8,053 nt of DNA from an uncultured Clostridia bacterium (GCA_937893605.1 CALBGG010000023.1:1-8053), one strand, 5' to 3'. Counted from the stretch's first letter, positions 1 to 6,509 are shown. Notes: generated from the letters alone by a model not told the origin. Program-made: numbers and translations.

Positions 1-2
1 AT

Positions 3-131
3 GAAAGAGGAAATGTCAAGACTTCCCGCGAGCCGGAGAGGCTTAACGAGCTGAGACGGCAGAATGAGGAGCTGAAGCAGCGCGAAAGCACGGCTTTAAG
101 CTTTATATCAGTCCCTGCACAAGGATTATGA
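3..131 (+). CDS. Unrecognised C-terminal fragment, coiled-coil-like (partial, doubtful)
   Basis: Frame 3 is open from the window edge to a TGA at 129-131, giving 42 residues. The middle is highly charged and heptad-like (RLNELRRQNEELKQRE), as in a short coiled coil; the last ten residues are unlike it. The frame runs 29 bp into the 3' end of the convergent transporter gene, and I see no terminator between the two. It could be the true end of an upstream gene, a relic whose original stop has been lost, or chance. I recognise no family. The other two plus frames stop within the first ~55 bases, so if anything is coded here on the plus strand it is this frame. Confidence 0.3.
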   Translation, partial: ERGNVKTSREPERLNELRRQNEELKQRESTALSFISVPAQGL

Positions 132-1458
132 GAATGAGTATCGGGAGCACCCACCGGAAATAGGGCTTGAGCTTGGGCGAGAGGCGTATGCCCGCGCCCT
201 TATTGACCTCGGCAATGTACTTATCAAAGCCCCAGCCCCACTTGCTGACGCAAAACAGCAGATAGACAAGCGAACCGATGGGCAGAAGCAGGTTTGAGAC
301 TATAAAGTCCTCGCTGTCGAGCACGTCTCTGCCCCCGATGAGGCGGAGCTCGCTCCAGATGTTATAGCCGAACACGCAGGGCAGGCTCAGAAGAGCCAGC
401 AGCACAAAGTTTATCGCAACGGCCTTTTTGCGGCTTATGCCGAAGGTGTCCATGCAGATGGCGATGATATTCTCAAAAACAGCAAGCACGGTTGAAAGGC
501 TTGCAAATATCATAAACAGGAAGAAAAGCGTTCCCCAGAAGCGGCCGCCGGACATGTTCACGAACACCTGCGGCAGGGTAACGAAAATGAGCGACGGGCC
601 CTGCTCGGGCGATACGCCGAAGGAGAAGCAGGCTGGGAAAATGATCGTGCCCGCCATAAGAGCAACAAAGGTATCCAGTGCGCAGATGCGCGCGGCCTCG
701 CCGGTGAGGGTGTGCTTATCGCTCATGTAGCTGCCGAATATCTCCATTGCGGCGATGCCGAGACTCAGGGTGAAAAACGCCTGGTTCATGGCATCCATGA
801 TAAGGCTGCCGAGGCCGTTTTTGCGTATGGAGTCAACAGACGGCAGCAGATAGAACCTCATGCCCTCCCCGGCACCGGGGAGCATCAGGCTGTGCACAGC
901 CAAAACGACGATGAGGGCAAGCAGCGCAAGCATCATGAATTTGGATATGCGCTCAAGGCCCTTTTTCAGGCCGAAGCTGCAAACGATGAAGCCGACAGCT
1001 ACAACGAGCTCCGTAAATATCGCCATCTCGCCGGGACTTGAAAGCATATCCCCGAACACCGCACCCGTTGCGTCGGCGGACATGCCCGAACGGAAAACGC
1101 CGGTCAGAAATTTTCCGAAATAATTTGCCATCCAGCCCGTGACGGTCGTATAATACATCATCAGCAGGTAGCAGCCGATAAGGCAGAACCAGCCGTGAAT
1201 ATGCCACTTGCTGCCCGGATTTTCGAGCGCCTTGTAGCCGAGCACCGCGCTCCGGCGGCTCGCCCTGCCGACGGCAAGCTCCATCGTCAGCACCGGGATG
1301 CCCATGACAATAAGGCAGATGAGGTAAAACAGCACGAAATAGCCGCCGCCGTTCTGACCCGTTATGTAAGGAAAGCGCCAGACATTCCCTATTCCGATAG
1401 CGCAGCCCGCGCTTACAAGCAGGAAGCCCAGCCTCGAACCGAACGATTCTCTCTTCAT
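103..1458 (-). CDS. Sodium-dependent transporter, NSS/SNF family (LeuT fold)
   Basis: Predicted inner-membrane Na+-coupled symporter of the neurotransmitter:sodium symporter family. Bacterial members import amino acids or related small molecules; the substrate here is unknown. The 451-aa protein is almost wholly hydrophobic, about 11 membrane segments, as in many bacterial members that lack TM12. TM1 carries the family signature with its unwound stretch (residues 18-31, GCAIGIGNVWRFPY). The YYTTVTGW segment (102-109) matches the TM3 region that holds the LeuT substrate tyrosine. TM6 reads NQAFFTLSLG (225-234), almost identical to LeuT. TM8 has FASLSTV (318-324), so hydroxyls S322 and T323 are kept at the LeuT Na2-site positions T354/S355. 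The ATG at 1456-1458 is preceded by AAGAGAGGA (1467-1475) about 8 nt upstream. It is a single gene with its own promoter, divergent from the dehydrogenase; no downstream terminator is visible before the window edge. Length and ends look intact. Confidence 0.95.
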   Translation of the reverse strand: MKRESFGSRLGFLLVSAGCAIGIGNVWRFPYITGQNGGGYFVLFYLICLIVMGIPVLTMELAVGRASRRSAVLGYKALENPGSKWHIHGWFCLIGCYLLMMYYTTVTGWMANYFGKFLTGVFRSGMSADATGAVFGDMLSSPGEMAIFTELVVAVGFIVCSFGLKKGLERISKFMMLALLALIVVLAVHSLMLPGAGEGMRFYLLPSVDSIRKNGLGSLIMDAMNQAFFTLSLGIAAMEIFGSYMSDKHTLTGEAARICALDTFVALMAGTIIFPACFSFGVSPEQGPSLIFVTLPQVFVNMSGGRFWGTLFFLFMIFASLSTVLAVFENIIAICMDTFGISRKKAVAINFVLLALLSLPCVFGYNIWSELRLIGGRDVLDSEDFIVSNLLLPIGSLVYLLFCVSKWGWGFDKYIAEVNKGAGIRLSPKLKPYFRWVLPILILIILVQGLI

Positions 1459-1491
1459 ATAAAATATCCTCTCTTATAAAAGCTGCTGCTT

Positions 1492-1520
1492 ATTTTAGAC
1501 CGAAAACAGACTGTTTACAA
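1492..1520 (-). promoter_or_regulatory. Promoter of the NSS transporter gene
   Basis: On the minus strand TTGTAA (1515-1520) is followed after 17 bp by TAAAAT (1492-1497), a good sigma-A match. It lies about 17 bp upstream of the ribosome binding site of the transporter gene. Confidence 0.6.
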
Positions 1521-1543
1521 GGACGGTTTTTATATGATAAAAT
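1514..1543 (+). promoter_or_regulatory. Possible promoter for the short-chain dehydrogenase gene
   Basis: On the plus strand TTTACA (1514-1519) and TAAAAT (1538-1543) are 18 bp apart. The -35 box overlaps the -35 of the divergent transporter promoter. It would give a leader of roughly 135 nt before the ATG at 1688. I see no better candidate closer to the gene, but the match is only moderate. Confidence 0.35.
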
Positions 1544-1559
1544 AAGAAAAACTTATTTT
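1539..1559. repeat. 8-bp perfect inverted repeat in the divergent promoter region
   Basis: AAAATAAG (1539-1546) and CTTATTTT (1552-1559) form a perfect 8-bp dyad around five A residues. It overlaps the proposed plus-strand -10 box and the likely start of transcription. It could be a repressor site. As an RNA hairpin it would be weak, being almost all A-U pairs. Confidence 0.45.
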
Positions 1560-1687
1560 CAGAGGCTAATTTGCGCACCTGCGGATATATATTGCGTGAA
1601 CCCTGTGTCGAAGTGGCAGTGGAAACCATATCGGTGCAAAGAATGTTCGCCTCCCCTTATGCTAAACATTTAAAAGGAGATATGATT

Positions 1688-2461
1688 ATGAAAAAGATTG
1701 CCGTCATAACCGGAGCATCCTCCGGAATGGGCAGAGAATTCGTATACGCGATAGACAAAGAATCAGAGCTTGACGAGCTGTGGGTTATAGCGCGCCGCGA
1801 GGAAAGGCTTTTGGAGCTTCAGTCACAGGTACGGGCGAAGATTCGCCCTGTTGTCCTCGATCTTCTTGACCGCAGCAGCTTGAGCCAATTCAAGGCGCTG
1901 CTTGAGATTGAAAAGCCCGAGGTAAGGGTTTTGGTAAACGCAGCTGGCTTCGGCCTTTTCGGAGCATACACCGAGATGGATATGGAAAAGCAGCTTGAGA
2001 TCATAGATCTCAACGACCGCGCGCTGACGGGTATGACCTACATCACTCTGCCATACATGCCTGACGGTGCTCAGATATACAATATGGGCTCGATGTCCTC
2101 GTTCCAGCCTGTTCCGTATATAAACGTATACGGCGCGTCGAAGGCCTATGTACTCAGCTTCTCAAAAGCGCTGCGCGTCGAGCTGTGCCGGCGCAATATC
2201 CGCGTCATGGCCGTGTGCCCGGGTTGGATACAGACGGAGTTTTTCAGCCACGCGATACATGACGACACCGTCAGCTACTTTAACCGCTACTACGGACCGA
2301 AGGAGGTCGTTGAAAAAGCCGTGAAAGACATGCGCCGCAACAAGCCCGTTTCCATCCTCGGTCTGCCGGAGAGGTTGCAGGTGCTCGGAGTTAAGCTCCT
2401 GCCGACGCGCTTTGTTCTGAAAACCTGGTGCAAGCAACAAAAAAAGCCGTTTAATTATTGA
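1688..2461 (+). CDS. Short-chain dehydrogenase/reductase (classical SDR)
   Basis: Probable cytosolic NAD(P)-dependent oxidoreductase of 257 aa, the usual classical-SDR length; the substrate cannot be told. The Rossmann fold begins at once: glycine motif TGASSGMG at 8-15, NAAG at 84-87, and the catalytic set N109, S135, Y148, K152 (YGASK at 148-152), then PGW..T at 178-183. At the end of the second beta strand the sequence is ARR (35-37) with no acidic residue, which usually goes with NADPH. The frame is open back to 1571, but that extension is not SDR-like. An ATG at 1682 lies only 2 nt from AAGGAG, whereas ATG 1688 lies 8 nt from it and gives the standard MKK-IAVITGAS start, so I take 1688. 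The C-terminal ~40 residues are basic and variable. It is a single gene, convergent with phosphofructokinase. Confidence 0.93.
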   Translation: MKKIAVITGASSGMGREFVYAIDKESELDELWVIARREERLLELQSQVRAKIRPVVLDLLDRSSLSQFKALLEIEKPEVRVLVNAAGFGLFGAYTEMDMEKQLEIIDLNDRALTGMTYITLPYMPDGAQIYNMGSMSSFQPVPYINVYGASKAYVLSFSKALRVELCRRNIRVMAVCPGWIQTEFFSHAIHDDTVSYFNRYYGPKEVVEKAVKDMRRNKPVSILGLPERLQVLGVKLLPTRFVLKTWCKQQKKPFNY

Positions 2462-2470
2462 TGATACAGC

Positions 2471-2499
2471 AAAAATCCCGTCCTGAGGACGGGATTTTT
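2471..2499. terminator. Bidirectional rho-independent terminator between SDR and PFK genes
   Basis: A perfect 13-bp stem (2471-2483 with 2487-2499) closes on the 3-nt loop TGA. The arms begin and end in A5/T5 runs, so both strands end in a U tract. It lies 9 bp after the SDR stop and 5 bp from the convergent phosphofructokinase stop and should serve both. Confidence 0.92.
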
Positions 2500-2504
2500 A
2501 ATAC

Positions 2505-3593
2505 TTATTTGTCTCCGAAGGATATGCCGATATCGCGCGCGACCTGAATGAGCGGGTGGTCGGTGGGCAGGAATTTTGTTCTGCTCGCGGCCTCCTCAAG
2601 CGGGATGGAGACGATATGACCGTTCCGGATGGCAACCATGCGGCCGTACTGCTTATTGACGATGAGGTCAGCCGCCGCTGTTCCGAACTGGGTGGCCAGC
2701 ACGCGGTCGTACGGGCACGGGGGGCCTCCGCGCTGATAATGTCCGGGAATGGTGACACGAGCCTCCTGACCGAGAGCCGCTTCTATCTGCGCGGCTATCT
2801 CATAGGATATCGTCGAGTGCTTTGATTCCTCGCGGCGGCGGCGGCTTTCCTCCTCGGTGAGTATCTGATCGTGGATGCTCTTTGCGCCCTCAGCAACGGC
2901 GAGAATGGAAAAGCTTCTGCCGTGGCGGCGGCGGTGGTCGATCGCCTTGATTATACTGTCGATATCATAGGGTATCTCGGGGATGAGGATGATATCCGCA
3001 CCCGAGCCTATACCGGCGTGCAGCGTGAGCCAGCCCGCGTCGCGCCCCATGAGCTCGACGAGGAACACCCGGCTGTGCGACGACGCGGTGGAATGGATAT
3101 AGTCAATTACGTTAGTTGCAATATCAACGGCGCTCTGGAAGCCGAAGGTCGTGTCCGTGCCCCAAATATCATTGTCGATGGTCTTGGGCAGGGTCACGAC
3201 GTTCATGCCCGCATCCATAAGGAGCTTTGCGCTTTTCTGCGTGCCGTTTCCGCCCATGATGACAAGGCAATCGAGATTGAGCTTATTATAGGTATCCTTC
3301 ATCGCCGGGATGAGGCTGTTGCCGTTCTCATCGATAATGTCCTTTCCCGGAATATAGCGCTGGCGTGAGGTACCGAGGATCGTGCCGCCCTGAGTGAGGA
3401 TGCCGGCAAAGTCCTTCGGCTCCATGAATTTATAATCGCCGTCTATGAGGCCACGATATCCGTCATACATTCCGAATATCTCAAGATTATCGACCTTATT
3501 ATGCAGAGCCTTGCCTATGCCGCGCATCGCCGCGTTCAGACCCTGACAGTCGCCGCCCGAGGTTATGAGCGCGACTCTCGTTATATTCTTCAA
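2505..3593 (-). CDS. pfkA: 6-phosphofructokinase (group III type)
   Basis: Phosphorylates fructose 6-phosphate to fructose 1,6-bisphosphate in glycolysis, in the cytosol. The protein is 362 aa, longer than E. coli PfkA (~320) and usual for group III enzymes. Motifs in order: SGGDCQGLNA (12-21), GGTILGTSR (69-77), GGNGT (114-118), PKTIDND (136-142, with catalytic D140), MGRDAGW (182-188), PEIPYD (205-210), and GHYQRGGPPCPYDR (284-297) for the sugar phosphate. The residue matching E. coli Gly104 is Gly117 (ATP-type), while that matching Gly124 is Lys137 (as in PPi enzymes and some ATP enzymes), so ATP is the likelier donor but not certain. N116 stands where an acidic Mg-binding residue (E. coli D103) is usual. 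The start is TTG (3591-3593) with AGAGGGG (3601-3607) 7 nt upstream; there is no in-frame ATG nearby. An insert rich in Glu and Arg (246-258) is probably a surface loop. Confidence 0.94.
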   Translation of the reverse strand: MKNITRVALITSGGDCQGLNAAMRGIGKALHNKVDNLEIFGMYDGYRGLIDGDYKFMEPKDFAGILTQGGTILGTSRQRYIPGKDIIDENGNSLIPAMKDTYNKLNLDCLVIMGGNGTQKSAKLLMDAGMNVVTLPKTIDNDIWGTDTTFGFQSAVDIATNVIDYIHSTASSHSRVFLVELMGRDAGWLTLHAGIGSGADIILIPEIPYDIDSIIKAIDHRRRHGRSFSILAVAEGAKSIHDQILTEEESRRRREESKHSTISYEIAAQIEAALGQEARVTIPGHYQRGGPPCPYDRVLATQFGTAAADLIVNKQYGRMVAIRNGHIVSIPLEEAASRTKFLPTDHPLIQVARDIGISFGDK

Positions 3594-3624
3594 GCTAAAA
3601 CCCCTCTTTTTATGTGATATACAT

Positions 3625-3652
3625 ATTTTAAAGCAATATCAATAAAAGTCAA
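3625..3652 (-). promoter_or_regulatory. Promoter of the phosphofructokinase gene
   Basis: On the minus strand TTGACT (3647-3652) and TAAAAT (3625-3630) are 16 bp apart, in AT-rich DNA about 17 bp before the AGAGGGG ribosome binding site. Confidence 0.7.
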
Positions 3653-3676
3653 TCGTGAATAATACCGAAATCAAAA

Positions 3677-3701
3677 CGGGAGCCCATGGTTTGAGCTCCC
3701 G
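3677..3701 (-). terminator. Orphan GC-rich hairpin with terminator look on the minus strand
   Basis: CGGGAGC (3677-3683) pairs perfectly with GCTCCCG (3695-3701) around an 11-nt loop. Read on the minus strand it is followed by TTTTGATTT, a short U tract; read on the plus strand it is followed by a weaker CCTTTGTCTATTTT. It lies upstream of both divergent promoters (phosphofructokinase and alcohol dehydrogenase), so it is in neither predicted mRNA. It could end a small minus-strand RNA or insulate the phosphofructokinase promoter. Confidence 0.5.
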
Positions 3702-3795
3702 CCTTTGTCTATTTTGCACTTTTGAAGAAGAAGATATACCGCAGATGCAGTACTGTAAATTTCAATATTCGATATTTGTCAAGACCGTTTTTCCC

Positions 3796-3824
3796 TTGAC
3801 TAAACACCGTATATATATTAAAAT
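3796..3824 (+). promoter_or_regulatory. Promoter of the iron alcohol dehydrogenase gene
   Basis: TTGACT (3796-3801) and TAAAAT (3819-3824) are separated by exactly 17 bp, ending in an alternating AT stretch. Transcription would start near 3831, just ahead of the GGGAGG ribosome binding site at 3841-3846. Confidence 0.8.
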
Positions 3825-3854
3825 TAAAACATCTAATGTTGGGAGGAATTACAT

Positions 3855-5066
3855 ATGGATGCAATAAAAAACGCATACTATCGCTCATTTCAGGCTGTTT
3901 TCAACGTAGCCGCCCGCTGTCTCTACTGGCGTAAGCCCATCACCGTCGAGGGCGAGGGCTCACTGAGCAAGGCTCCCGAGCTGTTTAAGAAAAACAAGGT
4001 CAAAAAGGTTATGATCGTAACCGGACGCACGGTCGGCAAGACCATTGCGCCTATAGCAAAGGCCGCGCTGGATAAGGCCGGCATCGCATACGAGCATTAT
4101 TCCGAGGTCTCGGCCAACCCGACCGTCACCGTGGTAAACGAAATTCAGAAAAAGTACCTTGAGACAGGCTGCGACGGCTTCCTCGCCATCGGCGGCGGCT
4201 CTCCGATGGACGCCGCCAAGGGCGCGGCCGCAAGAGTAGTGCACCCGAACACTCCGGTCAACAAGATGGCGGGGCTCCTGCGCGTTCGACACAAGATACC
4301 GACCTTTGTCGCCGTTCCGACGACCGCCGGCACAGGCTCGGAGACGACGATCGCCGCCGTTATCACCGATCCCGAAACGCACCACAAGTATGCCATCATG
4401 GATCTGTGCCTTGTTCCGAAGTATGCGATACTCGACCCCGAGCTCACGCGCGATCTTCCGCCGAAGACCACAGCTACGACCGGCATGGACGCTCTGACCC
4501 ACGCGGTCGAAGCTTATGTCTGCTGGACGTACAACACCAAAGAGTCCATCCGCCTTGCCGAGGAGGCAACGGTGCTGATATTCAAGTACCTCGAGCGTGC
4601 ATACAATGACGGGAACGACATGGAAGCGCGGCAGAATATGCTCACGGCGGCCTTTAAGGCCGGCTTTGCCTTCACCCGCGCCGGCGTCGGCAACGTGCAC
4701 GCAATTGCGCACACGCTCGGCGGCCTGTACAACACACCGCACGGGCTTGCAAACGCAGTCATTCTCCCGATCGTCCTTGAGGACTACGGTGAGGCTGTTT
4801 ACGCAAAGCTTGCACATCTTGCCGAACTCACCGGCGTTAAGACCACCGGCAGTGACGAGGAAAAGGCCAAGGCATTCATCGCCGAGATACGTGCGATGAA
4901 TAAGCGCATGAATATTCCCTCCGGCTTCGATTTCATAAAGGAATCGGACATTCATCAGATGTGCCAATGGGCAATGAAGGAGGCAAACCCCGTCTATCCC
5001 GTTCCCGTTATCTACAACGAGGCGCGCTTCACAAAGGTCATCCACCGCATAATCGCGGAGGCCTGA
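3855..5066 (+). CDS. Iron-containing alcohol dehydrogenase (group III ADH)
   Basis: Cytosolic metal-dependent NAD(P)(H) alcohol/aldehyde oxidoreductase, probably working in fermentation; the exact substrate (ethanol, butanol, a diol or another aldehyde) cannot be read from sequence. Of 403 aa, the N-terminal domain holds the dinucleotide motif GGGSPMDAAK (113-122) and PTTAGTGSE (155-163). The C-terminal helical domain supplies the four metal ligands D212, H216, H282 and H296, matching FucO D196, H200, H263 and H277, within the signatures MDALTHAVEA and NVHAIAHTLGGLYNTPHG. Compared with FucO there is an extra N-terminal stretch of about 30 residues (aromatic and basic, 8-27) before the first beta strand. 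The ATG at 3855 has GGGAGGA 7-8 nt upstream. It has its own promoter, is divergent from phosphofructokinase, and is followed by a terminator and a PAP2 gene. All key residues are present, so it should be active. Confidence 0.96.
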   Translation: MDAIKNAYYRSFQAVFNVAARCLYWRKPITVEGEGSLSKAPELFKKNKVKKVMIVTGRTVGKTIAPIAKAALDKAGIAYEHYSEVSANPTVTVVNEIQKKYLETGCDGFLAIGGGSPMDAAKGAAARVVHPNTPVNKMAGLLRVRHKIPTFVAVPTTAGTGSETTIAAVITDPETHHKYAIMDLCLVPKYAILDPELTRDLPPKTTATTGMDALTHAVEAYVCWTYNTKESIRLAEEATVLIFKYLERAYNDGNDMEARQNMLTAAFKAGFAFTRAGVGNVHAIAHTLGGLYNTPHGLANAVILPIVLEDYGEAVYAKLAHLAELTGVKTTGSDEEKAKAFIAEIRAMNKRMNIPSGFDFIKESDIHQMCQWAMKEANPVYPVPVIYNEARFTKVIHRIIAEA

Positions 5067-5073
5067 CATCGGT

Positions 5074-5107
5074 AATGACTGCCGTCGGTGCATCGGCGGC
5101 AGTCATT
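5074..5107 (+). terminator. Rho-independent terminator after the alcohol dehydrogenase gene
   Basis: An 11-bp perfect stem (5074-5084 with 5097-5107) has a 12-nt loop and is followed by TTTTATTATTAT. It begins 8 bp after the dehydrogenase stop and ends only 24 bp before the PAP2 start codon, so it may be leaky and act as an attenuator between the two genes. Confidence 0.85.
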
Positions 5108-5131
5108 TTATTATTATCTATGAGGTGACAC

Positions 5132-6052
5132 ATGGAGCTTCTATACGCACTTGAAAAAATACGCACGCCCTTTCTCGATACCGTCATGGGACTTGTTACT
5201 AATCTCGGCGGCGAGGCCGTTTTTATCGCGGCTGCCATAATCGTGTTCTGGTGTCTGAGTAAAAGCTGCGGATATTACATGATGACGGTCGGCTTTGCAG
5301 GAACTGTCATAAACCAGTTTCTAAAGCTGTGGTTTCGCATCCCGCGTCCGTGGGTGAAGGACCCCGGCTTCAGCATAGTCGAAAGCGCCCGCGCCGAGGC
5401 AACAGGCTACTCCTTTCCCAGCGGCCACACGCAGAACGCCTTCGCCGTCTTCGGTGCACCGGCAAGATACTCTAAAAGCACCGCGCTGAGGATAGCTTTT
5501 GTGCTGCTCATCGCGTTGACTGCGTTTTCGAGAATGTATGTCGGCGTGCACACTCCGCTGGATGTCGGCGTATCGCTCATCGTCGGAACGGTACTGGTTT
5601 TTGTCATATACCCCTTCTTCCGTGATGTGGACAAGAACCCTAAAAGAGTTTACATAATATTCGGGATTTTCATCATGCTGGCCGCGGCATTCGTTGCATT
5701 CGTCGAGCTGTACGGCTTCCCTGCGGACATTGACGCGGACAACTACGCATCGGGACTTAAGAACGCTTACATGATCCTGTTCTGCTCGATTGGTCTGATG
5801 CTGACCTTCTATGTTGACACAAAGCACATTCACTTTCCCACTCAGGCCGTGTGGTGGGCGCAGATAATAAAGGTCGTTGTCGGCCTCGGCATTCTGCTCG
5901 CGCTCAAGGCCGTTTTTAAAGCGCCGCTGCTCGCGCTTTTCGGAGGTCACAGCGTCGCTCACGGAGTGCGGTATTTCATCGTAATCCTCTTTGCCGGCAT
6001 CCTTTGGCCGATGACGTTCAAGCACTTTGCAAAGCTCGGAAAAAAGAGCTGA
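5132..6052 (+). CDS. Membrane phosphatase, PAP2 / type 2 phosphatidic acid phosphatase family
   Basis: Integral-membrane phosphatase that probably removes phosphate from a lipid or isoprenoid phosphate (phosphatidate or undecaprenyl-diphosphate type); the substrate is not determined. All three family motifs are perfect: K65-x6-R72-P73 (KLWFRIPRP), PSGH at 96-99, and S133-R134-x5-H140-x3-D144. The catalytic core fills the first ~165 residues. The rest (172-300) adds about four more membrane segments, so the 306-aa protein is longer than minimal PAP2 enzymes (~200 aa). The ATG at 5132 follows GAGGTGA (5122-5128) at short but workable spacing. No promoter fits between the preceding terminator and this ribosome binding site, so expression likely depends on read-through from the alcohol dehydrogenase transcript or on a promoter inside that gene. 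The gene ends in its own terminator. Confidence 0.93.
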   Translation: MELLYALEKIRTPFLDTVMGLVTNLGGEAVFIAAAIIVFWCLSKSCGYYMMTVGFAGTVINQFLKLWFRIPRPWVKDPGFSIVESARAEATGYSFPSGHTQNAFAVFGAPARYSKSTALRIAFVLLIALTAFSRMYVGVHTPLDVGVSLIVGTVLVFVIYPFFRDVDKNPKRVYIIFGIFIMLAAAFVAFVELYGFPADIDADNYASGLKNAYMILFCSIGLMLTFYVDTKHIHFPTQAVWWAQIIKVVVGLGILLALKAVFKAPLLALFGGHSVAHGVRYFIVILFAGILWPMTFKHFAKLGKKS

Positions 6053-6068
6053 TAATCGGATAATTTCA

Positions 6069-6100
6069 AACTGCGGCAAGATATAATTCTCGCCGCAGTT
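6069..6100 (+). terminator. Rho-independent terminator after the PAP2 gene
   Basis: AACTGCGGC (6069-6077) pairs with GCCGCAGTT (6092-6100) around a 14-nt loop, followed by AATTTTTTTC. It lies 16 bp after the PAP2 stop and insulates it from the PadR operon. Confidence 0.88.
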
Positions 6101-6120
6101 AATTTTTTTCGAAAAAAGAC

Positions 6121-6148
6121 TTGACTTTTTATAACTACTGAATATAAT
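6121..6148 (+). promoter_or_regulatory. Promoter of the padR-DUF1700 operon
   Basis: TTGACT (6121-6126) and a perfect TATAAT (6143-6148) are 16 bp apart, beginning right after the U tract of the preceding terminator. The AAAGGAG ribosome binding site of the first gene is at 6176-6182. Confidence 0.82.
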
Positions 6149-6156
6149 TCAATAGT
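6134..6156. promoter_or_regulatory. Likely PadR operator: 10-3-10 inverted repeat over the -10 box
   Basis: ACTACTGAAT (6134-6143) and ATTCAATAGT (6147-6156) are inverted copies with a single mismatch in 10, around the spacer ATA. The dyad covers the whole -10 element, so a dimer bound here would block RNA polymerase. Autorepression of its own operon is the usual mode for PadR proteins. That this particular dyad is the binding site is inferred. Confidence 0.6.
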
Positions 6157-6188
6157 GTGAGGATAAACATTAATGAAAGGAGCCTGGC

Positions 6189-6509
6189 ATGAACGCGCAA
6201 TACAAAAAAGGTGTGCTGGAGCTTTGCGTCCTGTCGCTGCTCATCAAGCGCGACTGCTATGGATATGAGATAGCCGATTTTCTCTCCGGTCATATCGACA
6301 TTGCAGACGGCACGGTTTACCCGCTGCTGAGGAAGCTGAAAGCCGACGGTCTGCTGACAACATATCTTCAGGAGGAAAGCGGTGGACCGCCGCGAAAGTA
6401 CTACAAGCTCACAGAGCTTGGCCGAGAGACGTATAAAAACGACCGTGCGGAATATTTGAAGTTTGCACAGTCTGTCAAGAAGCTGCTGGAGGATGAAAGC
6501 AATGACTAA
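6189..6509 (+). CDS. PadR-family transcriptional regulator
   Basis: Small winged-helix DNA-binding repressor of 106 aa, typical of the short PadR-s1 class with almost only the HTH domain and one C-terminal helix. Conserved pieces: an N-terminal helix (KKGVLELCVLSLL, 6-18), YGYE (24-27), the recognition region GTVYPLLRKLKADGLL (41-56), and the wing GGPPRKYYKLTELG (65-78). The C-terminal dimerisation helix is residues 80-102. The ATG at 6189 has AAAGGAG 6 nt upstream. The stop overlaps the start of the DUF1700 gene by 8 bp, indicating coupled translation. It probably represses its own operon through the dyad at the -10 box; the inducing signal is unknown and may pass through the membrane partner encoded next. 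Confidence 0.95.
   Translation: MNAQYKKGVLELCVLSLLIKRDCYGYEIADFLSGHIDIADGTVYPLLRKLKADGLLTTYLQEESGGPPRKYYKLTELGRETYKNDRAEYLKFAQSVKKLLEDESND

Noticed and set aside
1571..1687. An N-terminal extension of the SDR from a TTG at 1571
   Set aside because: It is open by chance. The Rossmann glycine motif begins a few residues after ATG 1688, and the AAGGAG site fits that start at 8 nt.
1560..1687. A riboswitch or structured leader ahead of the SDR gene
   Set aside because: Only short pairings such as GCACC/GGTGC could be found, and no known riboswitch core was recognised.
2871..3368. A 165-residue plus-strand frame inside the phosphofructokinase gene
   Set aside because: Shadow of an intact enzyme gene; no ribosome binding site and no known motif.
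3655..3867. A 70-residue plus-strand GTG-started frame across the PFK-ADH gap
   Set aside because: It spans the orphan hairpin and the ADH promoter and runs into the ADH start. It has no ribosome binding site, and the composition follows AT-rich intergenic DNA.
3960..5093. A 377-residue minus-strand open frame opposite the alcohol dehydrogenase gene
   Set aside because: It is the antisense shadow of a gene with complete family motifs. Its translation is Arg/Gly/Cys-rich with no recognisable domain, and it has no promoter of its own.
5321..6079. A 252-residue minus-strand open frame opposite the PAP2 gene
   Set aside because: Antisense shadow of a well-supported membrane phosphatase. It is rich in charged residues and Gln, as expected from reading hydrophobic codons backwards.
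6463..6501. An earlier start for the DUF1700 protein
   Set aside because: These codons lie inside padR in another frame and do not resemble the domain; GGAGGA at 6488-6493 fits ATG 6502.
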